Under the pieces are notes generated by a model. It ran no database searches. It worked only from the letters and a program-made list of their open reading frames with translations, and was not told where the DNA came from. A program made the position numbers and the translations under genes. Of a stretch of DNA of 57,798 nucleotides, positions 9,219-17,699 are shown in pieces. The stretch's first letter is position 1. Every line of letters starts with the position of its first letter. This DNA is from an uncultured Sphingomonas sp. (GTDB lineage: Bacteria; Pseudomonadota; Alphaproteobacteria; Sphingomonadales; Sphingomonadaceae). Location of the stretch: the NCBI RefSeq assembly GCF_913062585.1, contig NZ_CAJXWX010000028.1, forward strand, positions 1-57,798. Reading direction: 5' to 3'.

Positions 9219-9458
9219 TTAGTTGCTGGCGGCCGAGTCGTCCGAATCGGCGACGACCACGATGCCCGCAACAACGGCAGCCGCTGCGAGAACCGCAACG
9301 AGGATGCCACCGCCGGCCAGGCCGTTCTTCTTAGCGGCCGGAGCCGAAGCGCGGACCGACTTGGCAACCGAAAGGCTGGCGGCCGGATTCGCAGCCATCG
9401 CCGGAGCGACGGTCATCGAAACGGCGGCAGCGGCGACGAGAAACTTCCCAAGACGCAT
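9219..9458 (-). CDS. Small exported or membrane protein of sphingomonad type, function unknown
   Basis: A 79-residue product. Residues 1-22 are a clear Sec signal peptide ending APAMAA, then a short Ser/Ala/Lys linker, a glycine-bounded hydrophobic segment (about 47-68, GGGILVAVLAAAAVVAG) and an acidic Asp/Ser tail ending DSDDSAASN. GGGAG stands 7 bp before the ATG at 9458; the in-frame extension further upstream has no such support. It has its own terminator and a 195-bp upstream gap, so it looks like a well-expressed single gene. Its role is not known to me. Confidence 0.8.
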   Translation of the reverse strand: MRLGKFLVAAAAVSMTVAPAMAANPAASLSVAKSVRASAPAAKKNGLAGGGILVAVLAAAAVVAGIVVVADSDDSAASN

Positions 9459-9653
9459 GTCGAACTCCCTTAAATTTGTCAGTGGACCCATGGCACGGAG
9501 ACCGCAACATGGCAACCCTACCAACGAGTATGGGGCAGTTATGCTCCCACACTGGTGCGGCAATGCAACATTACTTCGCCGCTCTGCGGCTATACTGTGC
9601 TTTGCTGCCGCACGGCAATGCCCCGAAAAACGTTTCGCCCCGGTAAAAAGGCT

Positions 9654-10412
9654 TCAGGTGGAAAAAACGTGGCGCTCGCCATGCTCAAGCATCAAGGCGC
9701 TCAGGCGGTCGCTCTGATAGGCCCCAGTGTCGATTCCGATGCGATGCGGCAGGATTTCTACCTCTTCGGCGACCGTATGGCCGTGGACGACCATCTTCTC
9801 CAGCGGGGCGCGGTGATCCAGGAACGGGTCGCGAATCCAGCGGGTTTCGGCGGGCTTCTGGTCGGCGATGGCGATGCCCGGCCGGACACCCGCATGGACG
9901 AAGACATAGTCGCCCATCACCAGAATCTCGTCCAGCTTCGCCAGGAACTGCTGGTGCGAGGGCGGCACCAGGGCGGCCAGCCGCTCCGCGACCTCGGCAT
10001 AATCGAGCCGCTCATAGTCCTGGGCGGTCACGCCATAGCTCATCAGCGTCTCGCGCCCGCCGATCCGGCAGAACAGGCGCAGCGCCTTGTCATCGCCCTC
10101 GATGGACCGAAGCAGGATCTCCTCGTGATTGCCCATCAGGCAATGGACGTGCGGGTCCGAGGCGCACAACGCGCTGATCCGTTCCACCACACCCGCCGAA
10201 TCGGGGCCGCGATCGACCAGATCCCCCAGAAAGACGATATGGCGCTCGGCCGAACCGCGCGCGGCGTGATCCGCGTCGATCTGGGTCAGGATCCGGTCCA
10301 GCAGGTCGAGCCGACCATGAATATCGCCCACCGCATAGACACGCCGACCGGCGGTCATGAGGGGGACGAATTCGGGCTGACGCTTTCGGAGATTCAGTAA
10401 CTTGGCAAGCAT
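9654..10412 (-). CDS. Metallophosphoesterase, PPP-family serine/threonine protein phosphatase type
   Basis: A two-metal phosphoesterase of 252 residues. The PPP signature blocks are all present: GDIHGR (29-34), GDLVDRGP (63-70), GNHE (94-97), then HAGVRPG and VHGHT further on. This matches the bacterial PphA/PrpE-like group, which removes phosphate from proteins or small molecules; the real substrate is unknown. It sits 72 bp downstream of wecC on the same strand and could be cotranscribed with wecBC, which might tie it to polysaccharide control, but this is only positional. Confidence 0.88.
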   Translation of the reverse strand: MLAKLLNLRKRQPEFVPLMTAGRRVYAVGDIHGRLDLLDRILTQIDADHAARGSAERHIVFLGDLVDRGPDSAGVVERISALCASDPHVHCLMGNHEEILLRSIEGDDKALRLFCRIGGRETLMSYGVTAQDYERLDYAEVAERLAALVPPSHQQFLAKLDEILVMGDYVFVHAGVRPGIAIADQKPAETRWIRDPFLDHRAPLEKMVVHGHTVAEEVEILPHRIGIDTGAYQSDRLSALMLEHGERHVFST

Positions 10413-10484
10413 GAATGGTCTGATGTCCGCAACAGGCCGTTGTCCTTAGTCCTCGCCAATCCCGCACGCAACGTGAAGCGGTGG

Positions 10485-11753
10485 TCAGCCCTGGTCCGGC
10501 CAAAGACCCCGCGTGTCCAGAACCGCCTTGCCGCGCCGTTCGTCGATCGGCACGGAACGGAAGAGATCGTGATCGACCAGAACGACCATCGCGCCGCAAG
10601 TTTCCAGTGCGGTGTCGATGTCGATCAACTGCGCGCCGGTCCCGTCAAAGGGGCGGGGCAGGCTGGTCGCGTAGGGCTCGACGATGCGGATGCGGTCGCC
10701 AAACCGTGCGGCCAGCGCGGCGGCGACCTTCAGGGCCGGGCTTTCGCGGAAATCGTCGATATTCGCCTTGAACGCCAGGCCCAGGCACGCGACCGGGCTG
10801 CCGTCTGGCTGCGCCTCGATCATCGCGGCGGCGCGCGCGATGACATGGTCGGTCTTGCCGTCATTCACCTCGCGCGCGGTGCGGATCAGCGGCGTGTTGG
10901 CGGGGTCGGCGGCGACCAGGAACCAGGGGTCGACCGCGATACAATGGCCGCCGACGCCGGGGCCGGGCGACAGGATGTTGACGCGCGGATGGCGATTGGC
11001 CAGCCGGATGACTTCCCACACATCGACGCCCAGCGTGTCGGCCACCAGGCTGAGTTCGTTGGCGAAGGCGATATTGACGTCGCGAAAGGCGTTTTCGGTC
11101 AGCTTGGTCATCTCTGCCGCACGCGCGGTCGTGGTGACGCAGGCGCCGCGCACGAAACGCCGGTAAAAGGCCAGTGCCTTGCGGGCACATCGCGGGGTGA
11201 TGCCGCCGATGACGCGGTCATTGTCGATCAGCTCGACCAGGATGCGCCCCGGCAACACACGCTCCGGGCAATAGGCGATGGCGATATCGGCCTGCTCGCC
11301 CGTGCGCGTGGCGCCCGGCATCTTCAGGTCGGGGCGCTCGCCCGCGATCAGGTCGCGCACCCGCTCGGTCGTCCCCACGGGAGAGGTCGATTCGAGGATG
11401 ACCGTGTCGCCGGTCTTCAGGGCCGGCGCGATCGCTCGCGCGGCGTCGAGGACATAGGTGATGTCGGGCTGTCGGTCGTCGGTAAAGGGTGTGGGCACCG
11501 CGATGACGAAGACGTCTGCGGGCGCGACGTTCAGCGAGGCCTTCAGGCTGCCGCGCGCGACCACGCCGGAAACCAGGCCGTCCAGATCGACCTCTTCGAT
11601 ATGGACGCGGCCCGAATTGATCGTCTCGACCACCGAAGGGGTCACGTCGACCCCCGTCACCATGGCGCCGGTGCGGGCGATGACGGCGGCGGTGGGCAGG
11701 CCGATATAGCCCAGTCCCATCACCGTGACCGAGAGTTCAGAGTCCAAGGGCAT
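10485..11753 (-). CDS. wecC: UDP-N-acetyl-D-mannosamine dehydrogenase
   Basis: Oxidises UDP-ManNAc twice with NAD+ to UDP-ManNAc uronate, a precursor for surface polysaccharide. The 422-residue product has an N-terminal Rossmann motif (VMGLGYIGLPTAAV, about 10-23), the middle domain segment TENAFRDVNIAFANE, and the catalytic cysteine in GPGVGGHCIAVDP. The C-terminal domain closes the UDP-sugar dehydrogenase fold. Its start overlaps the end of wecB by 17 bp, so the two are translated together and catalyse consecutive steps. A related UDP-sugar dehydrogenase specificity cannot be excluded, but the epimerase partner makes ManNAc the best reading. Confidence 0.92.
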   Translation of the reverse strand: MPLDSELSVTVMGLGYIGLPTAAVIARTGAMVTGVDVTPSVVETINSGRVHIEEVDLDGLVSGVVARGSLKASLNVAPADVFVIAVPTPFTDDRQPDITYVLDAARAIAPALKTGDTVILESTSPVGTTERVRDLIAGERPDLKMPGATRTGEQADIAIAYCPERVLPGRILVELIDNDRVIGGITPRCARKALAFYRRFVRGACVTTTARAAEMTKLTENAFRDVNIAFANELSLVADTLGVDVWEVIRLANRHPRVNILSPGPGVGGHCIAVDPWFLVAADPANTPLIRTAREVNDGKTDHVIARAAAMIEAQPDGSPVACLGLAFKANIDDFRESPALKVAAALAARFGDRIRIVEPYATSLPRPFDGTGAQLIDIDTALETCGAMVVLVDHDLFRSVPIDERRGKAVLDTRGLWPDQG

Positions 11754-12879
11754 GGGTCATGATCCTGCTGATCCGGTCGGCCGTGTCGCCGTTGCCATAG
11801 GGGTTGTGCGCCTGTGCCATGGCGGCATAGCGGGCGGGCTCGTCGAGCAGCGCGAACACTTCGCCGACGATCCGCTCCTCATCGGTGCCGACCAGCCGGG
11901 CGGTGCCGGCCGCGACGCCTTCGGGCCGCTCGGTCGTCTCGCGCATGACGAGCACCGGCTTGCCGAGCGCGGGCGCCTCTTCCTGCACGCCGCCCGAGTC
12001 CGTCAGTACGATATGCGCGGCGTCGAGCGCGCGGACGAAATGCGGATAGTCGAGCGGTTCGATCCGCGCGATGGCCGGGTGGTCGCCCAGCACCGTCTCC
12101 ATGACGCTGGCGACCTGGGGATTGGGGTGCATGGGGAACAGGATGCCAATGCCCGGCCGCTCGGCGATCCGGCGCAACGCCCGGGCGATCGCGGCCATGC
12201 CTTCGCCGAAATTCTCGCGCCGATGGGTCGTCACCAAAACGATGCGCTTGCCCGCCATTCGCGCGAGCACGGCGTCCAGGTCCCCGGCCAGCGCGGGGTC
12301 GGCCGCGATCCGGGCCTTGGTCCAGTGCAGCGCGTCGATCACGCTATTGCCCGTCACATGGATGCGGGCAGGGTCGACCCCCTCGGCCTTCAGCGCCTGG
12401 GCGGCGGTGTCGGTGGGGGCGAAGTGCAGCGCGGCGATCGGCGCGATCATCCGCCGGTTCACCTCTTCGGGCCAGGGCTGATAGATGTCTCCCGAGCGCA
12501 GCCCCGCCTCGACATGCGCCACCGGCACCTTGCGATAATAGGTCGCCAGCGCCCCTGCCATGGCGGTGGCGGTGTCGCCTTGCACGACGACCATCGCGGG
12601 CCGCTCGGCGTCGATCACCGCGCCCAGCCCGGTCAGCAGCCGCGCGGTCAGCCGGTCGAGCGACTGGCCCGGCTCCATCAGGTCCAGATCATGATCGGGC
12701 GTCAGCCCCGCGATCCGCAGCACCTGGTCCAGCATCCCGCGGTGCTGACCCGTCACGCAGGTCCGCACCGGGACGACGCCCGCGCGCGTCAAGGCGTTGA
12801 CGACCGGGAACATTTTGATCGCCTCCGGTCTTGTGCCGAACACGAACAGGACGGGCGGGAGGATCGGGGGCTGCGTCAT
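11737..12879 (-). CDS. wecB: UDP-N-acetylglucosamine 2-epimerase (non-hydrolysing)
   Basis: Interconverts UDP-GlcNAc and UDP-ManNAc in the cytoplasm. The 380-residue product begins with the family signature VLFVFGTRPEAIKMFPV (about 10-26). It continues with VQGDTATAM, HVEAGLRSGD, the EEVNRRM stretch and a late SGGVQEEAP segment, all normal for the family. It is first in the wecB-wecC pair and feeds its product to wecC. Divergent from galU, with a 112-bp shared upstream region. Confidence 0.95.
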   Translation of the reverse strand: MTQPPILPPVLFVFGTRPEAIKMFPVVNALTRAGVVPVRTCVTGQHRGMLDQVLRIAGLTPDHDLDLMEPGQSLDRLTARLLTGLGAVIDAERPAMVVVQGDTATAMAGALATYYRKVPVAHVEAGLRSGDIYQPWPEEVNRRMIAPIAALHFAPTDTAAQALKAEGVDPARIHVTGNSVIDALHWTKARIAADPALAGDLDAVLARMAGKRIVLVTTHRRENFGEGMAAIARALRRIAERPGIGILFPMHPNPQVASVMETVLGDHPAIARIEPLDYPHFVRALDAAHIVLTDSGGVQEEAPALGKPVLVMRETTERPEGVAAGTARLVGTDEERIVGEVFALLDEPARYAAMAQAHNPYGNGDTADRISRIMTHALGL

Positions 12880-12991
12880 CGGGCGATTCGTAACCTGTCG
12901 CTTTTAAGGACACCCTAATCGCATCCCATCCGTCTAGGACTATGTTGCGTCGCACGATCCGGCTAGGGCTTGTGCGATCTAGGGAGGTTTC

Positions 12992-13852
12992 ATGACGATC
13001 AAGAAGGTTCGCAAGGCGGTTTTCCCGGTTGCGGGATTGGGAACGCGGTTCCTGCCGGCGACCAAGTCGATGCCGAAGGAGATGCTGACCGTCGTCGACA
13101 AGCCGCTGATCCAATATGCGGTCGAAGAGGCGCTGGAGGCGGGGATCGAGCAGATCATCTTCGTCACCGGCCGCGGCAAGGGCGCGCTGGAGGATCATTT
13201 CGACATCTCCTACGAACTCGAAGCCACGATGAAGGCGCGCGGCAAGAGCCTCGCCGTGATCGAGGGCATCCGCCAGAAGCCGGGCAGCCCCGTCTATGTC
13301 CGCCAGCAGGAGCCACTGGGCCTGGGCCATGCGGTGTGGTGCGCGCGCGAGATCGTCGGCGACGAGCCCTTCGCGGTGCTGCTGCCCGACGAACTGATGG
13401 TTGGCGGCTTCATGAAGCAGATGGTCGAGGCCTATGACCAGGTCGGCGGCAACGTCATCGGCGCGCTGGAAGTACCCGACAGCGAAACCGACAAGTACGG
13501 CATCATCTCGCCCGGCAAGCAGGACGGTCGCCTGACCGAGGTTACCGCGCTCGTGGAAAAGCCCAAGGGCAAGGCGCCGTCGAACCTGATGATCCCGGGC
13601 CGCTACATCCTCCAGCCCGAGGTGATGCAGATCCTCGACGCGCAGGAGCCGGGTGCGGGCGGCGAGATCCAGCTGACCGACGCCATGGCCAAGCTGATCG
13701 GGCGGCAGCCCTTCCACGGCTTCACCTTCGATGGCCAGCGTTATGATTGCGGCGACAAGGCGGGCTGGCTGACTGCCAACCTGGCGCTGGGTCTGGCGCG
13801 CGAGGATATCGGTCCGGCGGTCCGCGCGTTCGCGAAGACCCTGCTCGGCTGA
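12992..13852 (+). CDS. galU: UTP-glucose-1-phosphate uridylyltransferase
   Basis: Makes UDP-glucose from UTP and glucose 1-phosphate, feeding exopolysaccharide and lipopolysaccharide synthesis. The 286-residue length is typical. The nucleotide-binding signature is FPVAGLGTRFLPATKSMPKEM split around residues 11-31, with EKPKGKAPSNL and the GYDCGDK-like stretch RYDCGDKAGWL further on. AGGGAGG stands 9 bp before the ATG. It is followed by a terminator at 13874 and then a field of tandem repeats. Together with the divergent wecBC it forms a sugar-nucleotide locus. Confidence 0.95.
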   Translation: MTIKKVRKAVFPVAGLGTRFLPATKSMPKEMLTVVDKPLIQYAVEEALEAGIEQIIFVTGRGKGALEDHFDISYELEATMKARGKSLAVIEGIRQKPGSPVYVRQQEPLGLGHAVWCAREIVGDEPFAVLLPDELMVGGFMKQMVEAYDQVGGNVIGALEVPDSETDKYGIISPGKQDGRLTEVTALVEKPKGKAPSNLMIPGRYILQPEVMQILDAQEPGAGGEIQLTDAMAKLIGRQPFHGFTFDGQRYDCGDKAGWLTANLALGLAREDIGPAVRAFAKTLLG

Positions 13853-13873
13853 TTTCCGTCTCATTACTGAGGA

Positions 13874-13908
13874 AAAGGGGGCGGCGCCGAAAGGCTGCCG
13901 CCCCCTTT
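13874..13908 (+). terminator. Rho-independent terminator after galU
   Basis: Perfect 12-bp stem aaagggggcggc/gccgcccccttt (13874-13885 with 13897-13908) with an inner gcc-gaaa-ggc hairpin. It ends in a T-rich stretch and lies 22 bp after the galU stop. Confidence 0.85.
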
Positions 13909-13914
13909 CTTATT

Positions 13915-14543
13915 CCTCCCCAAGCTATGCTTGGGGAGGGGGACCATCGCGCCAGCGATGGTGGAGGGGCATTACCCGGTGCGAAGGGATGATAGGCGGA
14001 TGCAGGGCATTGCCCCTCCACCCCCGGGCTGGCGCCCGGCGGTCCCCCTCCCCATCGGAGATGGGGAGGATTGGCGTTTGCTGGCCGCACTGCTGCCCCG
14101 TCACTTGCGGATATCGCGTCAGGCGCGCACGCGTGCGTCAAGACGCCGGCCCCTTTCCATTCCTCCCCAAGCTATGCTTGGGGAGGGGGACCATCGCGTT
14201 AGCGATGGTGGAGGGGCAGTGCCCCGCGCGAAGGGATGATGGGCGAGTGCAGGGTCTTGCCCCTCCACCCCCGGGCTGGTGCCCGGCGGTCCCCCTCCCC
14301 ATCGGAGATGGGGAGGATTTGCGTTTGCTGTTCGCACTGCTCCCCCGTCACGTGCGGATATCACGCCCGGCGTGCAGGCGTGCGTCAAGATGCCGTCCCT
14401 TTCTTATTCCTCCCCAAGCTATGCTTGGGGAGGGGGACCATCGCGCCAGCGATGGTGGAGGGGCATTACCCCACGCGAGTGGCCTTTCCCCTTCACCCCG
14501 GGCAGGGGCCCGCCGGTTCTCCTACTGCGGAGGATTTGCGTTT
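13915..14543. repeat. 247-bp tandem repeat, two full copies and one shortened copy
   Basis: Copies begin at 13915, 14162 and 14409, exactly 247 bp apart. Each opens with a palindrome (cctccccaagc-tatgc-ttggggagg), then a second one (ccatcgc...gcgatgg). In full copies there is later a mirrored block with ccccctccccatcggagatggggagg. The third copy lacks about 30 bp and ends at the stop codon of the gene at 14542. It lies between the convergent genes galU and 14542-14886. No coding function is apparent. The first half resembles the element at 33431. Confidence 0.9.
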
Positions 14544-14886
14544 ACCGTCCCCGCCGCGCGAGCCAGCCGAAGGTCAGGAGGATCACCGTCGGGCACAGCA
14601 TCGTGTTCCAGATGTCGAACCAACTGGCGGGCAGATTGCCTTCGTCGGTGGCATAGAAGGGCTGGAGCAGATCATAGGCTTCGTTGACCGTCTCGATCAC
14701 CAGCACGGTCAGCCAGCAGCGCCAGTCCCAGGGCTTGCGGCGCAGGACCAGCGCCGAAAGGGTCAGGATCGCCATGCCCGCATAGGCGTGCAGCGTACTG
14801 TCGGGCAGGCCGGTGACCTGGCCGATCCAGCCCTTGTCCCCCGTCCAGTCGAACCAGCCGGGCGGCGGCGTGGGCCGCCGGCTCAT
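14542..14886 (-). CDS. Small polytopic membrane protein, paralogue of the product of 4897-5211
   Basis: A 114-residue product with about three hydrophobic segments. It shares with the protein at 4897-5211 the pattern LHxxAGMAxL, an E-x-x-NE-x-x-D motif and a DIxNTMxxPTV stretch near the C-terminus. The ATG at 14886 forms an ATGA overlap with the stop of the ThiF/MoeB gene, so it ends the long coupled minus-strand run that begins at ubiE. Its stop codon lies at the edge of the third tandem repeat copy. Function unknown; the NE/D and NT polar residues within membrane segments could form a small active site (inference). Confidence 0.78.
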   Translation of the reverse strand: MSRRPTPPPGWFDWTGDKGWIGQVTGLPDSTLHAYAGMAILTLSALVLRRKPWDWRCWLTVLVIETVNEAYDLLQPFYATDEGNLPASWFDIWNTMLCPTVILLTFGWLARRGR

Positions 14887-15650
14887 GCGGCCGCCGCCAC
14901 GGCCTGGGCGCAGCGGCAACCGGGATCCTTGGGCAAGGCCAGGGTGCGGAAGCGCATCGTCAGTATGTCGGCCAGCATGATGCTTCCCGCCGTATCGCGA
15001 CCGAAACCGGCAACGGCGCGCAACGTTTCCAGCGCGGCCAGGCTGCCCATGACGCCGGTCACCGGCCCCAGCACGCCGTCATCGGCGCAGGTCAGCCCGG
15101 CCTGGTCCGCCGCATCGCCGACGAAGCAGCGATAGCAGGGGCGATCCGCCTCCCAACCGCGATAGACCGCCAGCTGCCCCTCGAACTGCCCGACCGCCGC
15201 CGAAACCAGCGGGATATGCAAGGCCAACGCGGCGTCGGCGACCGCCAGCCGGGTCGCGAAATTATCGCATCCGTCGAGGACCACGTCCGCGCCCTGGATC
15301 AGCGCGGTGACATTCTCCACGCCCACGCGGGTCCGATGCACGGTGACGGCGACATGCGGGTTCAGCCGTGCGACATAGGCGGCGGCGGCCTCGACCTTGG
15401 CCGTGCCGCGATCATCGGTCGTAAAGATGGTCTGGCGCTGCAGGTTGGATGGCTCGACCACATCGTCGTCGATCAGGGTCAGCGCCCCGATCCCGGCGGC
15501 GGCGAGATATTGGATAGCAGGGGAGCCGATCCCGCCCGCGCCAATCACCGCGACCCGCGCCTGTTTCAACCGAAGCTGTCCGCCCCCGCCGAATTCGCGG
15601 AGCACGATATGGCGGGCGTAGCGGGCGAGTTCGTCGTCGGTCAGGATCAT
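14883..15650 (-). CDS. ThiF/MoeB/HesA-family adenylyltransferase
   Basis: An E1-like enzyme that adenylates the C-terminal glycine of a ubiquitin-like sulfur carrier (MoaD or ThiS). The 255-residue protein starts with the typical YARHIVLREFGG segment. It has the ATP-binding GAGGIGSPAIQYLA (about 37-50), NLQRQ, CDNFATR (about 128-134) and two zinc-binding Cys pairs (CYRCF and CRC near the end). There is no rhodanese tail. moeB and thiF cannot be separated by eye and no moa or thi genes are adjacent. It overlaps both neighbours by 4 bp (ATGA), so it is translationally coupled in the dut-coaBC run. Confidence 0.85.
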   Translation of the reverse strand: MILTDDELARYARHIVLREFGGGGQLRLKQARVAVIGAGGIGSPAIQYLAAAGIGALTLIDDDVVEPSNLQRQTIFTTDDRGTAKVEAAAAYVARLNPHVAVTVHRTRVGVENVTALIQGADVVLDGCDNFATRLAVADAALALHIPLVSAAVGQFEGQLAVYRGWEADRPCYRCFVGDAADQAGLTCADDGVLGPVTGVMGSLAALETLRAVAGFGRDTAGSIMLADILTMRFRTLALPKDPGCRCAQAVAAAA

Positions 15651-16069
15651 CCTGGCCCCGTGCCCGGCCAGGTATAGGTGATGACGGTGCGATACCAGCG
15701 ATCGCCCTCCATCAGCGTGCGGTGCGCGAGGTGGCGGATCATCCGCTGTGCCGCGCCCGCGCTATATTGTTCGACCGTGGGGCAGCCGATGGCGAGCGGG
15801 ACCACGCTTTCGGTGCTGCCGTCCGCGCTGATCCGCACCGCCATGGGCACGACCAGCACCATCTGGTCGTCCGCCGGACGCGCGCGGGTGCAGCGCCCGG
15901 CCGCCACCTCGTCGCGCACGAAGCGCACCATGTCGGGCCCGGCGGGGGGCAGGGTGATCGAGGCGAGCGGCGACCAGTCGTGCGGCGGCTCGCCGGGGGG
16001 CGCCGGGGCCGTGACAGCGGGTGGCGTGGCAGCCTGAAGCAGGGCGGCGATCAGCAGCGGCGCGATCAT
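15647..16069 (-). CDS. Secreted protein of unknown function
   Basis: A 140-residue product. A short hydrophobic stretch (1-14) and a Pro/Ala-rich linker suggest a signal peptide. The rest is a compact domain with two cysteines (CTRARP and GCPTVEQ) and beta-rich segments such as [16 protein letters not shown], reminiscent of TonB-like or energy-transducer C-terminal folds, though I cannot assign it. It overlaps dut at its start and the ThiF/MoeB gene at its end, each by 4 bp, so it is certainly part of the same transcript. Confidence 0.65.
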   Translation of the reverse strand: MIAPLLIAALLQAATPPAVTAPAPPGEPPHDWSPLASITLPPAGPDMVRFVRDEVAAGRCTRARPADDQMVLVVPMAVRISADGSTESVVPLAIGCPTVEQYSAGAAQRMIRHLAHRTLMEGDRWYRTVITYTWPGTGPG

Positions 16070-16515
16070 CGCCCGGTCGATCCGAAGCCGCCGTCCCCCC
16101 GCTGCGTCGCGTCGAGTTCCTCGACTTGCGTAAAGGTCGCGCGCTGGACGGGGGCGGGGACGAGTTGGGCAATGCGTTCGCCGCGCACCACCTCGAAAGG
16201 CTGGTCGCCCAGATTGGCGAGGATCACCTTCACCTCGCCGCGATAATCCTCGTCGATGGTGCCGGGCGTGTTGAGGCAGGTAATGCCGTTCTTCAGCGCG
16301 AGGCCGGAGCGGGGCCGCACCTGCACCTCATAGCCCGGCGGAATGGCGATGGCGAAGCCGGTCGCGACGGCGGCGCGGCGACCGGGCTCCAGCGTCAGCG
16401 TCTCGGCGGCGACCACGTCCATGCCCGCCGCGCCGGGCGTGGCATAGGCGGGCAGGGGCAGTCCCTCACCATGGGGCAAGCGCTTGAGGGCAATGGAAAT
16501 AGGGGGCAGCGTCAT
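16066..16515 (-). CDS. dut: Deoxyuridine 5'-triphosphate nucleotidohydrolase (dUTPase)
   Basis: Hydrolyses dUTP to dUMP, keeping uracil out of DNA and supplying thymidylate synthesis. The 149-residue trimeric-type protein shows motif 1 (AAGMDVVA, about 29-36), motif 2 ([12 protein letters not shown]), motif 3 ([11 protein letters not shown]) and the C-terminal Gly-rich motif GDGGFGSTG that closes over the site. It overlaps coaBC by 4 bp, the usual dfp-dut arrangement. Confidence 0.96.
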   Translation of the reverse strand: MTLPPISIALKRLPHGEGLPLPAYATPGAAGMDVVAAETLTLEPGRRAAVATGFAIAIPPGYEVQVRPRSGLALKNGITCLNTPGTIDEDYRGEVKVILANLGDQPFEVVRGERIAQLVPAPVQRATFTQVEELDATQRGDGGFGSTGR

Positions 16516-17699
16516 GACATGGCTTGTAGCGCATCCGCGATGCGTTGCGCGAGCCCCCAGGCGACATCGTCCTTGCCCATCCGCTCCCAGCTTTCAACGC
16601 CGTCGGCCGTGATCAGGTGGACGCGGTTGGCGTCGCCGCCGAATACGTCGCCCGACACGTCGTTGGCGACGATCCAGTCGGCACGCTTGCGGGTGCGCTT
16701 GGCGACGGCATGGTTGATGACATTCTCGGTCTCGGCCGCGAAGCCGACGACCAGCTTCGGCCGATCGGGCGAGGCCGCGAGGGTGGCGAGGATGTCGGGA
16801 TTCTCGACCAGGGCCAGGGCGGGTGCCGCGCCGCCATCCTTCTTCATCTTCTGCCCCGCCGCCTCGACCCGCCAGTCGGCGACGGCGGCCACCATCACGG
16901 CCGCGTCGGCGGGCAGGGCGGCGGCGACGGCTTCGGCCATCTGGCGTGCCGTCTCGACATCGACCCGCGTGACGCCCGGCGGGGTGGGCAGCGTGACCGG
17001 TCCGGCGACCAGCGTGACCTGCGCGCCCAGCCGGGCCAGCGCGCTCGCCACCGCGAATCCCTGCCGTCCCGAGGAGCGGTTGGCGATGTAGCGGACCGGG
17101 TCGATCGGCTCGTGAGTCGGTCCCGCCGTCACCAGTATATGGCGGCCGGCCAGCGGGCGATTCGCAGGCGTCAGTTTCGTTTCGATCGCGGCGAGGATGG
17201 CGGGCGGCTCGGGCAGGCGGCCGGGGCCGAACTCGCCGCATGCCATTGCGCCTTCGTCCGGGGCCATCACCTCGATACCGTCGGCGCGCAGCCGTGCGAC
17301 ATTACGCTGCGTCGCGGGGTGAAGCCACATGCGCACGTTCATCGCTGGCGCGACCAGCACCGGCGTATCGGTGGCGAGCAGCAATGTCGTCGCCAGATCA
17401 TCGGCATGACCGTTCGCCATTCGCGCCATCAGATCGGCGGTGCCGGGCGCAACGACGACCAGATCGGCCTCGCGGCTCAGCTGGATATGACCCATTTCCG
17501 CTTCGTCCTTCAGGTCCCACAGCGTTGTGAAGACCTGATTCTCCGACAGTGCGGCCAAGGTCATCGGGGTGACGAAATGACTGCCCCCCTCCGTCGGGAC
17601 GCACCGGACGCTGTGGCCGTTCCGGCGGAGCAGGCGGATCAGTTCGCAGCTCTTGTACGCGGCGATGCCGCCGCCGACGATCAACAGGATATGGCTCAT
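16512..17699 (-). CDS. coaBC: Bifunctional phosphopantothenoylcysteine decarboxylase / phosphopantothenate-cysteine ligase
   Basis: Two consecutive steps of coenzyme A synthesis in one 395-residue polypeptide. The N-terminal flavoprotein domain (CoaC, about 1-180) has the start [17 protein letters not shown], a conserved HIQLSREAD region and the PAMN motif ([10 protein letters not shown]). The C-terminal ligase domain (CoaB) begins near [18 protein letters not shown] and has [11 protein letters not shown]. The frame stays open further upstream, but the ATG at 17699 fits the family and overlaps the stop of the membrane protein gene by 4 bp. Next gene is dut, also overlapping. Confidence 0.96.
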   Translation of the reverse strand: MSHILLIVGGGIAAYKSCELIRLLRRNGHSVRCVPTEGGSHFVTPMTLAALSENQVFTTLWDLKDEAEMGHIQLSREADLVVVAPGTADLMARMANGHADDLATTLLLATDTPVLVAPAMNVRMWLHPATQRNVARLRADGIEVMAPDEGAMACGEFGPGRLPEPPAILAAIETKLTPANRPLAGRHILVTAGPTHEPIDPVRYIANRSSGRQGFAVASALARLGAQVTLVAGPVTLPTPPGVTRVDVETARQMAEAVAAALPADAAVMVAAVADWRVEAAGQKMKKDGGAAPALALVENPDILATLAASPDRPKLVVGFAAETENVINHAVAKRTRKRADWIVANDVSGDVFGGDANRVHLITADGVESWERMGKDDVAWGLAQRIADALQAMS

